The notes under the pieces: model-generated
What the model saw: only the letters and a program-made list of their open reading frames with translations
Database searches by the model: none
Told to the model about the DNA's origin: nothing
Position numbers and translations under genes: made by a program
Assembly (NCBI GenBank): GCA_963565915.1
Contig: OY751486.1
Span: 744,001-808,000 of the forward strand
DNA length: 64,000 bases
Reading direction: 5' to 3'
DNA from: Entoloma clypeatum
Lineage: Eukaryota; Basidiomycota; Agaricomycetes; Agaricales; Entolomataceae
Shown: positions 33,482 through 44,091 of the stretch, in pieces
Layout of the letters: each line of letters begins with the position of its first letter
Position numbering within the stretch: position 1 is the stretch's first letter

Positions 33482-34719
33482 TCAATGCAATACCCAGTAT
33501 GTGCTGGAATCTGAGGACTGCTTACTATTTTTTTGATTCAGTTGTCTTCTCCGATTTGTCCTCAGCTTGGGCTGCATGGGCCTTTGCTTTGGCGTTAGAA
33601 GACGATTTCTTTGAGCAGTCGGAAGCCCAATGACCAATGTTGCCGCAAAACATGCATAAATTATTGTCAAATCATTGTTGGCATTCTTGGGGAGTTAATT
33701 TCCCATCTTTGCCAAGTTTGTTGGAGAGGGCAGATTTTGGAGAGGTAGATGATGATTTTTGTTGTTGTTGCAAGTTGGGTTTAGATGATGAAGAGTTGCT
33801 GGAGGATGATGAAGCGGGGGTCTGTTTTTTGTCGGATTTGTCGGAGGAGTGCAATTTCTTGCATTGACCTTCCCAGTAGCGGGCATCGATATTATGGGCC
33901 ATATCTTCAACTCAGCCAGAGTCTTAGTTTGGGGTAGGTCCCTAAAACATCCTTGATATGTTCCGTCAAACCGGTGTAGTACCGATATTGGAGCGCGCCA
34001 TCATCCCACTGTGTGCAAGTGGAAAGACATTTGAAGTCCACATTGTAATGTAGGATCTTCTGATTGTCGCGCATCTGAAGGTGATCCAGACTATCCTCTG
34101 CTTCTCTGGTCGGATCGATAGGTCCAAATTCAGATCAGAGGATGTGCACAAAGGCGGACCAGTCATCCAACCAGACAGTGTCATTGTTGGACTCTCCCAA
34201 GAGGGTGGGCTCAAACCATTCAAGTGTGGTTTCTCAGAGGTACGACAGAGCGAAACTGACTTTGTTATCATTGTCGTCAAAGGCAGGGTTGTTTTGGAAA
34301 TATAGTGTGCATTGTGCAAGGAAACTGGTGAGTTTCCAAGAGTCAGAGCCATCAAAGGTGTCGGGTTCCTTTGACTTCTTTTTCGGAGTTTTTGGAGTCT
34401 CTCTGCATCGGAGCTCCTCTGTTATAAGCATGATTGCTTTGGTGAGGTTTGGAGTTTGCTCACAATGGAAAGGGTTGTTGTTGTCGAAAGGAGAGGTTGG
34501 AGATTTGTGAAAAAGACGGGATTCTTCAGGAATCGGAGGTCCCTGTGTCTGAGGTGTTCGGAGATGAGGTGTTGGAGATATGGGGTCGGGTTTGGATGCA
34601 GGTTCTTCTGCGGGAAGATCATAGAACATATGTAGAAATGACGCCTTGGTGTCCTGCAGATTTGAAGCTTCTGCTGCAGCTGCTGCTGCATGGGAGTTCT
34701 GAGTGTTGTGGGCTGCCAT
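33482..34719 (-). pseudogene. gag: Gypsy-B copy 2 gag, broken
   Basis: It starts MAAHNTQNSHAAAAAAEASN and is close to the intact copy 1 gag, but the frame is broken near 34234 and again near 33905. The zinc knuckle region is still readable in another frame near 33620-33660. Confidence 0.82.
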
Positions 34720-34765
34720 AACTGGAATTTGAAATATGGATAAGCGAGTGGCAGTTTGAATATAC

Positions 34766-35207
34766 TGTTAAAGACTGATCGACAAAAAACGTCGGAGCTA
34801 CATCGTACGTGTCGGAGGGTCGGAGCACGTGCAACATAGGGGCAAGGACTTGGCTTCAAGTTGTGTGTTGCGCCCTTGCTAATACATCAGTGTCCTTGTT
34901 TCGGAGGATCAGAGGATCAGAGGATGGGAGGTGTAATGTTGAATCTAAGTTGATATTCAAACTGAAGCTAATACATGATTCTACATAAGTTTAAATACTA
35001 TGTCAGAGGACATGTGGCCTCATCACAGTCGGATAACGAGTGGCTGTTGGAGATGCTTAACATAAGTAAAATGGTCAGATGTAAGTAATGTATGTAGTAA
35101 CGAGATTCATAACAGTAAGTATGCATAATAAGTATTAGTCAAAATGTCGGAGGTGTCGGAGGTGTCGGAATTGGTTGGGAATCGTTGGAGGTGATTGAAC
35201 TGTAACA
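34766..35207 (-). repeat. Gypsy-B copy 2, 5' LTR
   Basis: This 442-bp LTR reads TGTTAAAGACTGATC ... GAACTGTAACA. It has a deletion relative to 21250-21728. Confidence 0.82.
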
Positions 35208-38200
35208 ATTCTACCATTTTTGGAATAATTCTGCATGCACATGTTTTATGCCAACTCAGACTCTTGTGAATCTTCAATCTCATGATTATGATCAAGAATG
35301 TCTTCTAAGTTCTTTTGTATTGCAAAAACAAAGGTTGATAATCCTGCAGGCAACTTCTGCTTGGGACAAATCGCCTTGAGACTTTCTTCGGACTCATTCG
35401 TACTGCAGTTGGAACTGATGCCAATGTGAATACTCTACAGCTGGAAGTTGTGCCTCCGGTCTTACAAAAGTCGCAGTAATTCTTGCAGAATACCCTGAGT
35501 GAGATCACAGTACATGTTGCCTTGCCCTTCCCATCATTCCAAGTCAAGCAACACAGGGGAAATTACATCCAAGTTGGACCATATCAGCCCAAAGGATTGG
35601 CCAGGTGACACTTCTGTCGCGAATGTAAATCTTCACAGTTGCTGGTGCCTTGGACACAGAAAAGCCGCTGAAATCATTCCAGAACTTGAACCAAGTTTGG
35701 CCGCAATTTCTGGTCATCAATCAATATCCTTCCAACGAGGAGCCACACATGTGATCGCCTTGTCCATATACTCACAAAGGTGATGTTGAAGACGCTCTTG
35801 CCAATGAGATGCCTCAAAATCAGGTGACATCTGAGATTATTATTGATGGTCAAAAAACATCAAAAGCAAAGGCACTTCGCCACCATATGGAATACCAAGC
35901 AACCCAATCCTCAACAGACCGCCTGAAGCAAGTTCAGCAAGTACCTTGCTTTGATGCGACAAACACCAATCCTGAGTCCACAATGGATGATGGTGTCCTG
36001 GGAGCTCCTTCACTCCGTATTGGCAATCCCATCGCTCTTCTTGTCCTAGGTGTGTTATATCCGTCTCCGAATCTCCAATCCACTCCGATAGTCCTCCGAC
36101 ATTCCGGACATCCGCTACCTCCGCATCTCCGCACGTTGCCATCGTGCATTTCATATTCATAACTCCATGCCTTTATGCATTTCATATTCATATTTCCGTT
36201 TACTTATGCATCGCCTTTTCCGCATGGTCCGTTGACCGACATCTCCGATGTTCGTTACAGTCGCTGGCAACTTACGCCACAACTCCGGACCTACTCCGAC
36301 CATCTCCGTAAAGTAATCACATTTAGATATTTAAGCTCGTACCATACCTGTAGTTCCTCAGTTCGAATATCAACAAAGTTCACTCCTCTACTCTCGTTTC
36401 ATGCCAGAGATTCTCGCCGTGGTACAATACGCCGACGACATCATCATCTACTGCTCTTCCTCCATCATTACCCTTCGACGAGCTCAGTACTGTGTCCGAG
36501 TCACAACTCCGACGTCGTCCGACCATTTCCACGTCAACGTGTCTCTCACCGAGATCTCTCCGAGGACCTCCGCACCTCCGACCCCTCCTCCGACCTCTTG
36601 AAATTGGGACACCTTATCCAACAAACGGCGGCGCAACACATACGTTGAAGCCACGTCCCTCCCCTTCGTCGTTCCTCCGCATTTCCGGAGTTCCGCTCCG
36701 GTCTCAGTCTTACGTCCGACCTCCGACGGACTCCGACGAAGCTCCGACGTTTCACCTACTTAACAAGGTGATGGTTTGCTTGTCTTAGCTATTGCACAGG
36801 TAAATCGGCTCAAGTTTGCTGGTAAAGATCATCTTGATGAAATCCCCATTCATCTTCTTGGTGATTCCACTGCTGCCATCAATTGTCAAATTCTATGCCT
36901 GCACCCGGCAACTATCGAGGATGATCCGACACAAGTTCATGATTGGTATTGGTCCTGAAACATGGAAGCATTGTGTACCAACATTCAAGGTTTGGTATCA
37001 GTCCAAACTCCTGGCAAGCCAGCATACCTTTTGAAGAGTACTTTCTTGGTCACAATGCTAAAAGGCTGGGGCACATGGGTGCACATATCCTCCACAACAC
37101 TGTGCTCAGCTCTGGAGAGCGGTGTGGGCTGTGTCTTCAGCTGGCTCCGTTGTGTCAGATTTACATTTGAAAGGGTTGGGGTGTAAAGGGAAGTCTATCA
37201 ATCAATCAGAAAAAGTCAAAATGCCCGAACCTTATTATTTCAAGTATGCAAGTGCTGCAACATCTTCCGAATCATCACCTTGCTCCAATGTTCCTGTCAT
37301 CTGCTCTCTCTGCCCCAGCAATAGCCCCGCTGTCTGGATATACAGCCTTCACATGCATTATCGGGAACGTCACTGACTCACCTCCCCTGCTCACTTTCCA
37401 ACACACGTCCAGCTCTCACAGTCGGAAAAAGATGGCATGAAATGTGTTTGGAATGTGCGCTTTATTAAAAATCATTGTGTTCCAGGAAGAAAAAGGACCA
37501 GCAATCACTTGCTATCTCAGATGCCCATCAGACACATGTTCCATACCCACGATTAGTCTGTTTCATGACTGTCATTTCTGGTGCTGAATTACTATGTGTT
37601 TGTTTTCCTTGATCACCAGACTCAGAGATGCAGGAAATGGCATGGATACTACAAAGCCTGATGACTGAAGCGAGCACAACACGGCTAACTTTACAGAAGC
37701 CTCAGAATGGGAGAGTGATGCAAAGAGTGATGACAACTTGTTCAATGATGATTCCAGTACGAGAAATTATTGTCTTTCAAGTACATCTCCACACAAACAT
37801 ATCTTTGCAGCTCCTCCTCGGCCTTCTGCATTGCGACGTGATAATTCCTGGTCAAAATCCCTCCCATGTCTGACTGCAACACCATCACACTGCTGGACAA
37901 TGCCCTCAACATCACTAACATGCCAACTTCAAGCCTCTCCTCTAGATCTACAGAGGTGACTATGACCGACCTTAACAAAAACTTCAGTCCGACCATGCAC
38001 AGGGATGTCGCGCCGTTGACTGAACCATCTACCACAACAACGGTGCCCTCAAGCATTCACCCCAAGCCTGAGCCACCTTCGAATGAAGATGTCAGCAGCA
38101 CAAGATCAAGTCGTCGGCTCACGCATAGAAAAGCTGATGTAATCCACTTGAATCAATGCACTTGCAGGGTGACAATTATGGATATTGAGATCCGAGAGGA

Positions 38201-38276
38201 TAAGAGTGTTATGCGGTGGCGGGTACAGGGGTGCAAAACTGTCTGGGTTCACCATCCACTATCTTGCAATGCTTAA
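35208..38276 (+). pseudogene. Decayed gene remnant, split by a solo LTR
   Basis: Open pieces on the plus strand (35809-36050, 36771-36958, 37866-38276) read through the solo LTR when it is ignored: RIGNPIALLVLG then LLVLAIAQVNRLKFAGKD and EIPIHLLGD. The last piece ends CTCRVTIMDIEIRED ... GCKTVWVHHPLSCNA, which resembles the start of a PHD-like zinc finger. I do not recognise the family with confidence. Stops and frameshifts between the pieces indicate a dead gene. Confidence 0.35.
36053..36765 (+). repeat. Solo LTR with 5-bp target duplication
   Basis: This 713-bp sequence starts TGTTATATCCG and ends CTACTTAACA. It is flanked by AGGTG at 36048-36052 and 36766-36770. It is rich in ctccgac motifs with a TATA-like gatatttaagc. 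It differs from the Gypsy-A, -B and -C LTRs, so it is a fourth LTR family. Confidence 0.8.
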
Positions 38277-38280
38277 CAGT

Positions 38281-40523
38281 GGAGAGATGGGAGCGGTCAG
38301 GCAAGCTCAGAGCGGGGCTTGACAAGGGGTGAAAAGCAGGCACAATGGGTGCATAGTGATAGCAGATGAGCTGTCTACATAGCTAGTCATGTGGTGTGGG
38401 TGGAGTCAGGCCGGAGGCCCTACTCCAGGTGCCCTCCTTTTTCAAGGCAACATCCTTGTTGCCTTGTGAAACTGAGGTCTGAAGAAAAATCCTGAGTTCA
38501 TCCAACCTGTCCCCCAAATTCTTGAGGACCTGTCCAAGCTCCCCTGGTGGTCGAAACTGGGTAGCACCATGTCAACAATGGCGGCGACATGAGTGAGTGG
38601 AGTGATTGGGTATGGCATTGTCGAGATTGGTGTTGGAGGATTGAGAATGGATTCAATGTCCCCGATTGCAAAAGCAAAAAGTCACGGGATGGGGTTGGGA
38701 TCGAGACCATACAGACAACGGGGATTTTGTCAGATTCCATGATCCAGTCAAAACGTTCAGGTGGTGCAGCTGTCTGTGCCAAGAAATCGTGACGGGGTAC
38801 AAAGATTGTTTGAGTCAAGGAATTCATGGCATAGTGAGATGGGTCATCGGTCTGAGTGGTAGTTTCCTTGTATGAGGGGATGGGGAGGGTGGCTGTTGTC
38901 AAAATTGATTTGGGTAGGTCCTCAATTAGCGCGATGTATTCATTGTCACCTGTGTCCTCCAACAATGAAGCGGCTCCTTCGTAGTCCTTCTGTATGAAGG
39001 CCTGGGCCATTTCCTCAAGTCAATTAATATGGCCTTGCACATGGCTGTATTCCTGGCCTGCCCAGAACGCACAGCTCCACATTTCATTGAAGTATCTTTT
39101 CAGGTGGACAGGGTCCCGAGAAAGCTGTCGAATGAGAGAAGGGTTGAGTGGGGGTGGTTTGTTCAATGTCATTGCAGGGTGTGGAGGGCTTGGTACAGAA
39201 GATACAAGAATGCTGAGCTGCACTTGAAAAAAATGCGAGAATGTTGTGATGTGGCGGCAAATAGTGTTTTGAAGTCCAGTCTCAAAGACCTAGAACTGGA
39301 CCAGAACCAGACTGGTAAAGACTGGTGAGAGACTGGACTGCAGTCTCAAGTTTCAGATTTTGGAGGATTGACCAGTCTCAGGTTCTTCAAATTTTGGAAA
39401 AAAAGAAGACTGGTTCAACACCAGTCTTGATTTGAGACTCAAAAAATGCAAACTGGTCATAGGTTCACATAGATTTTGTTCATCAAAGCTTCTATAAAAT
39501 GTTTTGAAATGTGTTATAAATGATATTTTGAAACAGTTTTAATATATTGGAAAATAACCAGTTTAAACCAGTTCGAACCAGTCCTGGTTTACTTTTTTGA
39601 GAAAGGAAAGACTGGTTCACCAGTCTTTGACCAGTCCAGTCCTGGTTTCAGTTTTTTGGAGAAACCACTCAACCAGTCTTGGTTCTAGGTTCTTAATTTT
39701 TTGGGCAAAAAACTGGACTGGACTGGACTTTCAAACACTAGTGGTGAAACCGCGAATGGAGGTGTGATGTGGCCATAAATGCTAGCAGTAGGTTCAGAGA
39801 ACAGAGGGCAGGGATGCCGGTGGCGAAAACCTAGGCTCTAGATGCAGAAATTGCAAGGATGCTATGCAGGGCATGGAAAATGCAAATATCCTTTGATGTG
39901 GCCAAAAAACGGGATATCGAAAGGCCGACCAGAGGGCTCAAGAGCAAGTGGACCGGAGGCTGAGAAGGCTGTATGAGGCTCGAAAACGCCCGGTTGGGCG
40001 TGAATGGCACGAAAGATGTGAAGCCTGTGATGTGGCAGCAAAAAAACACGATGCCGAAAAGGCAGAGGGACCAGAGGGGGTCAAAGGCAGGCTCAGCTAG
40101 GCAGAAACAGCTGTTCAGACATGAAAGGACCAAGCTGGGTGTGAGGGCGTGAAGACTGTGATGTGGAGGCAAAAAAATGCGAGTGCGCTGTGATGTGGCA
40201 GCAAAAAATGTGAATGTGCCAAGTGGCAAGCTCGAAGACTGTAAATCAGTGATTCTGGTGGCGAAAATGCGGGTTCTAGATGTGAAAAATGCGAGCAGAT
40301 AGTGTCGAGCACAAAAAATGCGAAAACAGTGTCTGAAAAATTGAGTTAGAGCAAGAATCTCACTCTCACACCACGTGGAGAGGTGGGAGCGGTCAGGCAA
40401 GCTCGGAGCGGGGCTCGACGAGGGGCGGAAAGCAGGCGCAATGGATGTGTAGTGATAGCAGATGAGCTGTCTACATAGCTAGTCACATGGTGCAGGTGGA
40501 GTCAGGCCGGAGGCCTTACTCCA
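38281..40523. mobile_element. Element with 147-bp terminal direct repeats
   Basis: Direct repeats at 38281-38427 and 40377-40523 align without gaps and differ at 15 sites, all transitions. The interior has repeated gatgtggcggcaaaaaatgcg-like units and no recognisable retrotransposon protein. A minus frame (39010-38498, 170 residues, MAQAFIQKDYEGAASLLEDT) has no known domain. It could be a TRIM-like element or a duplicated segment. Confidence 0.5.
39262..39740. mobile_element. ACCAGTCT-rich MITE
   Basis: Terminal inverted repeats TAGTGTTTTGAAGTCCAGTC and, at the far end, TAGTGTTTGAAAGTCCAGTC (complement) bound 479 bp dominated by accagtctt / agactggt motifs. No clear target duplication. It is related to the insert at 32513. 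Confidence 0.65.
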
Positions 40524-40737
40524 ACAGTATTGATGTGCTATTTTTTCTAGTTTCACCTTTCTTGCACACATTATAACTTTATTCCAAAGAGCTGGGCATG
40601 TGGAAGCTGTAGTGCCACAAATCCTTGATGCCGCCATTGGGAAACACAACATTTGATGTATATAGTAACTCGTTTGTCTTTATTCTTGGAAAAACATACA
40701 TAAGTGTGCACAACATACCATATAAGGCAGGAGGGGG
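40524..40737 (+). mobile_element. Fragment of the hAT-like MITE family
   Basis: About 40672-40737 (ttcttggaaaaacatacata, gtgtgcacaacatacc, then ggcaggaggggggg) parallels 13125-13185 in the same orientation. It ends where the copia-2 sequence begins. The earlier part is unassigned. Confidence 0.5.
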
Positions 40738-43024
40738 GGATGCCATCACGGCACTGCGACAATTTCTTGCGATGATCCAGAACCAGTTCGCCGCCACTCC
40801 TAAAAAAATGGCGAGTTGATGGAGGTGGAGAGTTTGACGAATACAAGGATGTACTTGCCGGTCATGGAATTCTGATCGACGTCACGCTCCCGTATCAGCA
40901 CCAGCAGAACGGTAGAGCAGAACAGATAAATTGAACCCTGTGGGAGAAATCTCAGGCCTTGCGCTTCGACGTGTGCTTACCCCCTATGTGGTGGGAATTC
41001 TGTTTGGAACATGCAGCATTTCTCTACAACAGAACCCCCATGCAGCGTCTCGAATGGAATACCCCTTACTTCAGGGTGACCAATGAGATCCCCGATATGT
41101 CAAGCATCAGAGTCTTCGGATGTCAGGCATATGTGTATATCCCAAAGGAAAAACGTAGATATTCCCTGGAGTCTAGATCTCGATTGATGATTTATCTCGG
41201 ATCAAAACCAGGGGTGAAAGGATACCGTTTCATGGATCCTGAGACTAATACAATTTTCATGGGTGGGAAAGCTATCTTTGATGAAAGCAAGTACCCTAGA
41301 TGCCACATCGACCCTTTGCCAGAAAACCATCCAGAAATGGAAAACCCAGAACTGGCTGATGAGTTTGAGGACCTCATCCCTGGAAATGATGACAATGACA
41401 GTCATTACAAAAAACCTCACGACCCTGTTCCCACTGGACAGGATCACCCTGAATCAGACGATGACTTGCCGTCTAGCGAGCCCGATGATGAACCATGAGT
41501 ACCCACTCCGGAACCCGAACAAGTACCAGATCGACCGATCAGGGAACGACGAGTTCGGAGAATGCCAGGTAGCATCTATGGGGAAGACACCCCTGCTTCT
41601 GATCTTGTCAAAGACGTAGATTAGGTGGTCAAACAGCATGGATGAACGATCTCCTACTGGAGGCAATCTCTATCCAAGTGGGCATCATCGAAATGTCACA
41701 CAAAGATATATACCCTCTTCCAAACAAAGAAGATTGGTATGCGGCAAAACGAAAACAGCTAGACATGCTCAAAAGCCACGGGGTGATCAGAGAGTTAGTA
41801 CCCCTACCTGCAGGGAGGAAGGCTCTAAGGAACAAATGGGTTTACAATGAAAAATCCGACAGGCGTCTGAAAGCGCGCCTTGTTGCAAAAGGCTTCTCAC
41901 AGGTGGAAGGGATCGATTTCGATCAGATCTTCTCACCGGTAGTGAGGTACGAGACTGTCCGGTTAATTCTGGCATTGACAGCCCTTGAAGGGTGGTTCAT
42001 GACATTCTTGGACGTCTCATCAGCCTTCCTCTATGGAAGACTCCGTGAGGTAATTTACATGTGACAGCCTGAGGGTTACATAGTAAAAGGGAAAGAACAC
42101 TTCGTGTACCAACTATACAAAGCCCTATACGGACTTAAGCAGGCCGCATTAGCCTGGTGGAGGGAACTCGATTCCTCCATGAAAAAGCTCGGTTTTGTCC
42201 GGCTTCACTCCGATGCGGGAGTTTTCATTCACACAAGTACCAAAGGGGAAATTGTGATCGCCGTCATTTATGTCGATGACTCTGCTTTTCTCGGCACAAA
42301 CCGAGAGTACACGCTAGAGAAAAAGAAGTCCGAAGATGAACCCAATGCGGAACTCAGATCCAAGTACCAATCCGTCATTGGATCACTATTGTACTTAATA
42401 ATCGGGACAAGACCCGATATTTGTTTCGCCGTGATCAAAATGTCCCAATTTTCCGCAAACCCTACCAAACGCCATTTAGAAGTGGCAAGGGATATTTGCA
42501 GGTATTTGAAGGCAACGAAAGATTACGCGATCATGTATGATGGTGATTCTGGGAAAGGAATCTACGCATTTACAGACTCCAATTGGGCGTCAGACGAAAA
42601 CACCAGAAAATCCACCACTGGTTACTTCATATCGTTGGCATCTGGAGCAGTAACATGGGTTTCATCGGCGCAAAAAACCATTGCCCTCTCTTCCACAGAA
42701 GCAGAGTACATGGCGCTATCAGATTGCAGTCGCGCAGTGACATGGCTTAGAAGCATGCTTGCCGAACTTGGAATGCAGATCGGATCAGTTCCGATCTATG
42801 GAGATAACAATGGCTCTGTATTCATCACATCCAATCCTGTAACTGAAAAGTGATCCAAGCACATTGACGTGCGATTCCACTTTGTCAGGGAAAAAGTATC
42901 CGAAGGCGTTATTACGGTTGAATTCATCAAAGGAGTGAATAACCCTGCAGACCTTTTAACTAAGAATCTGGGGAAAATCCTCTTTAGCAAGTTTATCCCG
43001 TACTTCGGATTACTTAAAAACTAG
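40738..43024 (+). pseudogene. pol: Copia-2 pol, inactivated
   Basis: It follows the copia-1 pol closely: integrase end (QQNGRAEQIN), RT (KWVYNEKSDRRLKARLVAKG, YVDDSAFLGT) and RNase H (ALSSTEAEYMALSD). Internal stops at about 40930, 41496, 42062 and 42851 each replace an Arg CGA of copia-1 with TGA. About 210 bp of RT are deleted after LEKKK (42330), and sequence around 41530-41640 is frameshifted. It ends LLKN-stop. Confidence 0.88.
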
Positions 43025-43093
43025 ACGAAGAAAGAGTACCTATATGGGAAAAAGTAAAAATGTATTTAGAAGTATGTACTAAATATGGGGGGG

Positions 43094-43403
43094 TGTTGAA
43101 ACTTTTCCATCACATAGATTAGATTAGATTAGATTACATCATGTGACCATTCACATATCTTCGATTACATACTTATTTGGTTGGTACAAACAGTAGTATG
43201 GTATATAAGACCAGGAAACTGTCAATATCAATAAGTTGTCTCTTGACTCTTAACCAGCTCCATCGCTCTTACCAGCCTCAACCGCTCTCACCAGCCCCAC
43301 CCTTCTCAACCAAGTAAGTGACTAGAACGGTAGAGTAGAGTACTTCCACTGTAGCTGTGTTGCTCAGTACATCTGCGGCTAGCGCCCAGGTGGAACTTCA
43401 ACA
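43094..43403 (+). repeat. Copia-2 3' LTR
   Basis: This 310-bp LTR starts TGTTGAAACTTTTCC and ends GGAACTTCAACA. It is preceded by the purine tract AAATATGGGGGGG and has a gatta repeat. It has the same length as the copia-1 LTRs but has diverged. Confidence 0.9.
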
Positions 43404-43793
43404 GGTATGTCGTGCACACGCACATATATTTTTCCAAGAAAGACATACAAAAGAAAGACATGAAGAGAATCGAAACAGAGAACTCCAAACCTCTGAGTCA
43501 AACCTCGAACCCCCCACACACTGTTTCTGGCACATTGAAGCCAGCCCACTCTCACGTCACCCGAGAGATCACGTGAGGTAGGTTGATCAACTTGAACATC
43601 ACCGTTCAACGACCTCAACAATGGCATTATTACCTTCCCAGCTTGTTTTCTGCATTGTATGTGGTAGGTGGGTCTGATTTGGTGCTCTGGAGTACATATC
43701 ATCATTGATTTTGGTATGTCAGAATTATTATTTTTGGCCAGCCAGACACCCCCCCTACCCCCGGTCACGGGATCCGGTCCCGCCACCCCCTTG
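43404..43793 (-). mobile_element. hAT-like MITE, truncated (right arm)
   Basis: Mirror of 12774-13163. The terminal repeat at 43793 is intact and the inner end is cut by the copia-2 LTR. The remaining about 95 bp of the MITE are not found on the other side of copia-2. Confidence 0.82.
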
Positions 43794-44091
43794 TCTGAGC
43801 CTACGAACTTCCCTTGACACCCTGTTCGCAATGGTCTCGAGAGTTGAATGGCTTGCCTTCTTCATTCATGTGCCTTGTGGTATCCGTTCTTGAATCTACG
43901 CGTAAAAGTTTCCGCCCTGATTCGGAGACATACCTACTAATCAATTCAGGCCTGCGCGTTACCTGTGTGTTATATAGACCTTGACGATTCGGATACCATC
44001 CTTTGAGCTCCCTCATATTTCTACGATTTCGGAATTGCGACTGGCCACTTTGGTACAGTCCCAGTGACAGAACATCAATCTTTTATATCAT

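Larger units (their letters stand above)
29844..35207 (-). mobile_element. Gypsy-B retrotransposon, copy 2 (heavily deleted)
   Basis: The same order as copy 1: partial 3' LTR (29844-30142), pol, gag and 5' LTR (34766-35207). The 3' LTR joins directly to the last about 80 bp of the antisense gene (30143-30222), so most of that gene is deleted. An ACCAGTCT-rich insert replaces most of RT. CpG decay is heavier than in copy 1. Confidence 0.83.
40738..43403 (+). mobile_element. Copia-2, 5'-truncated
   Basis: It contains pol from mid-integrase to RNase H and a full 3' LTR. Gag, protease, early integrase and the 5' LTR are missing. The LTR ends exactly at the inner boundary of the right inverted-repeat arm, within the MITE at GGTAT. 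Confidence 0.85.
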
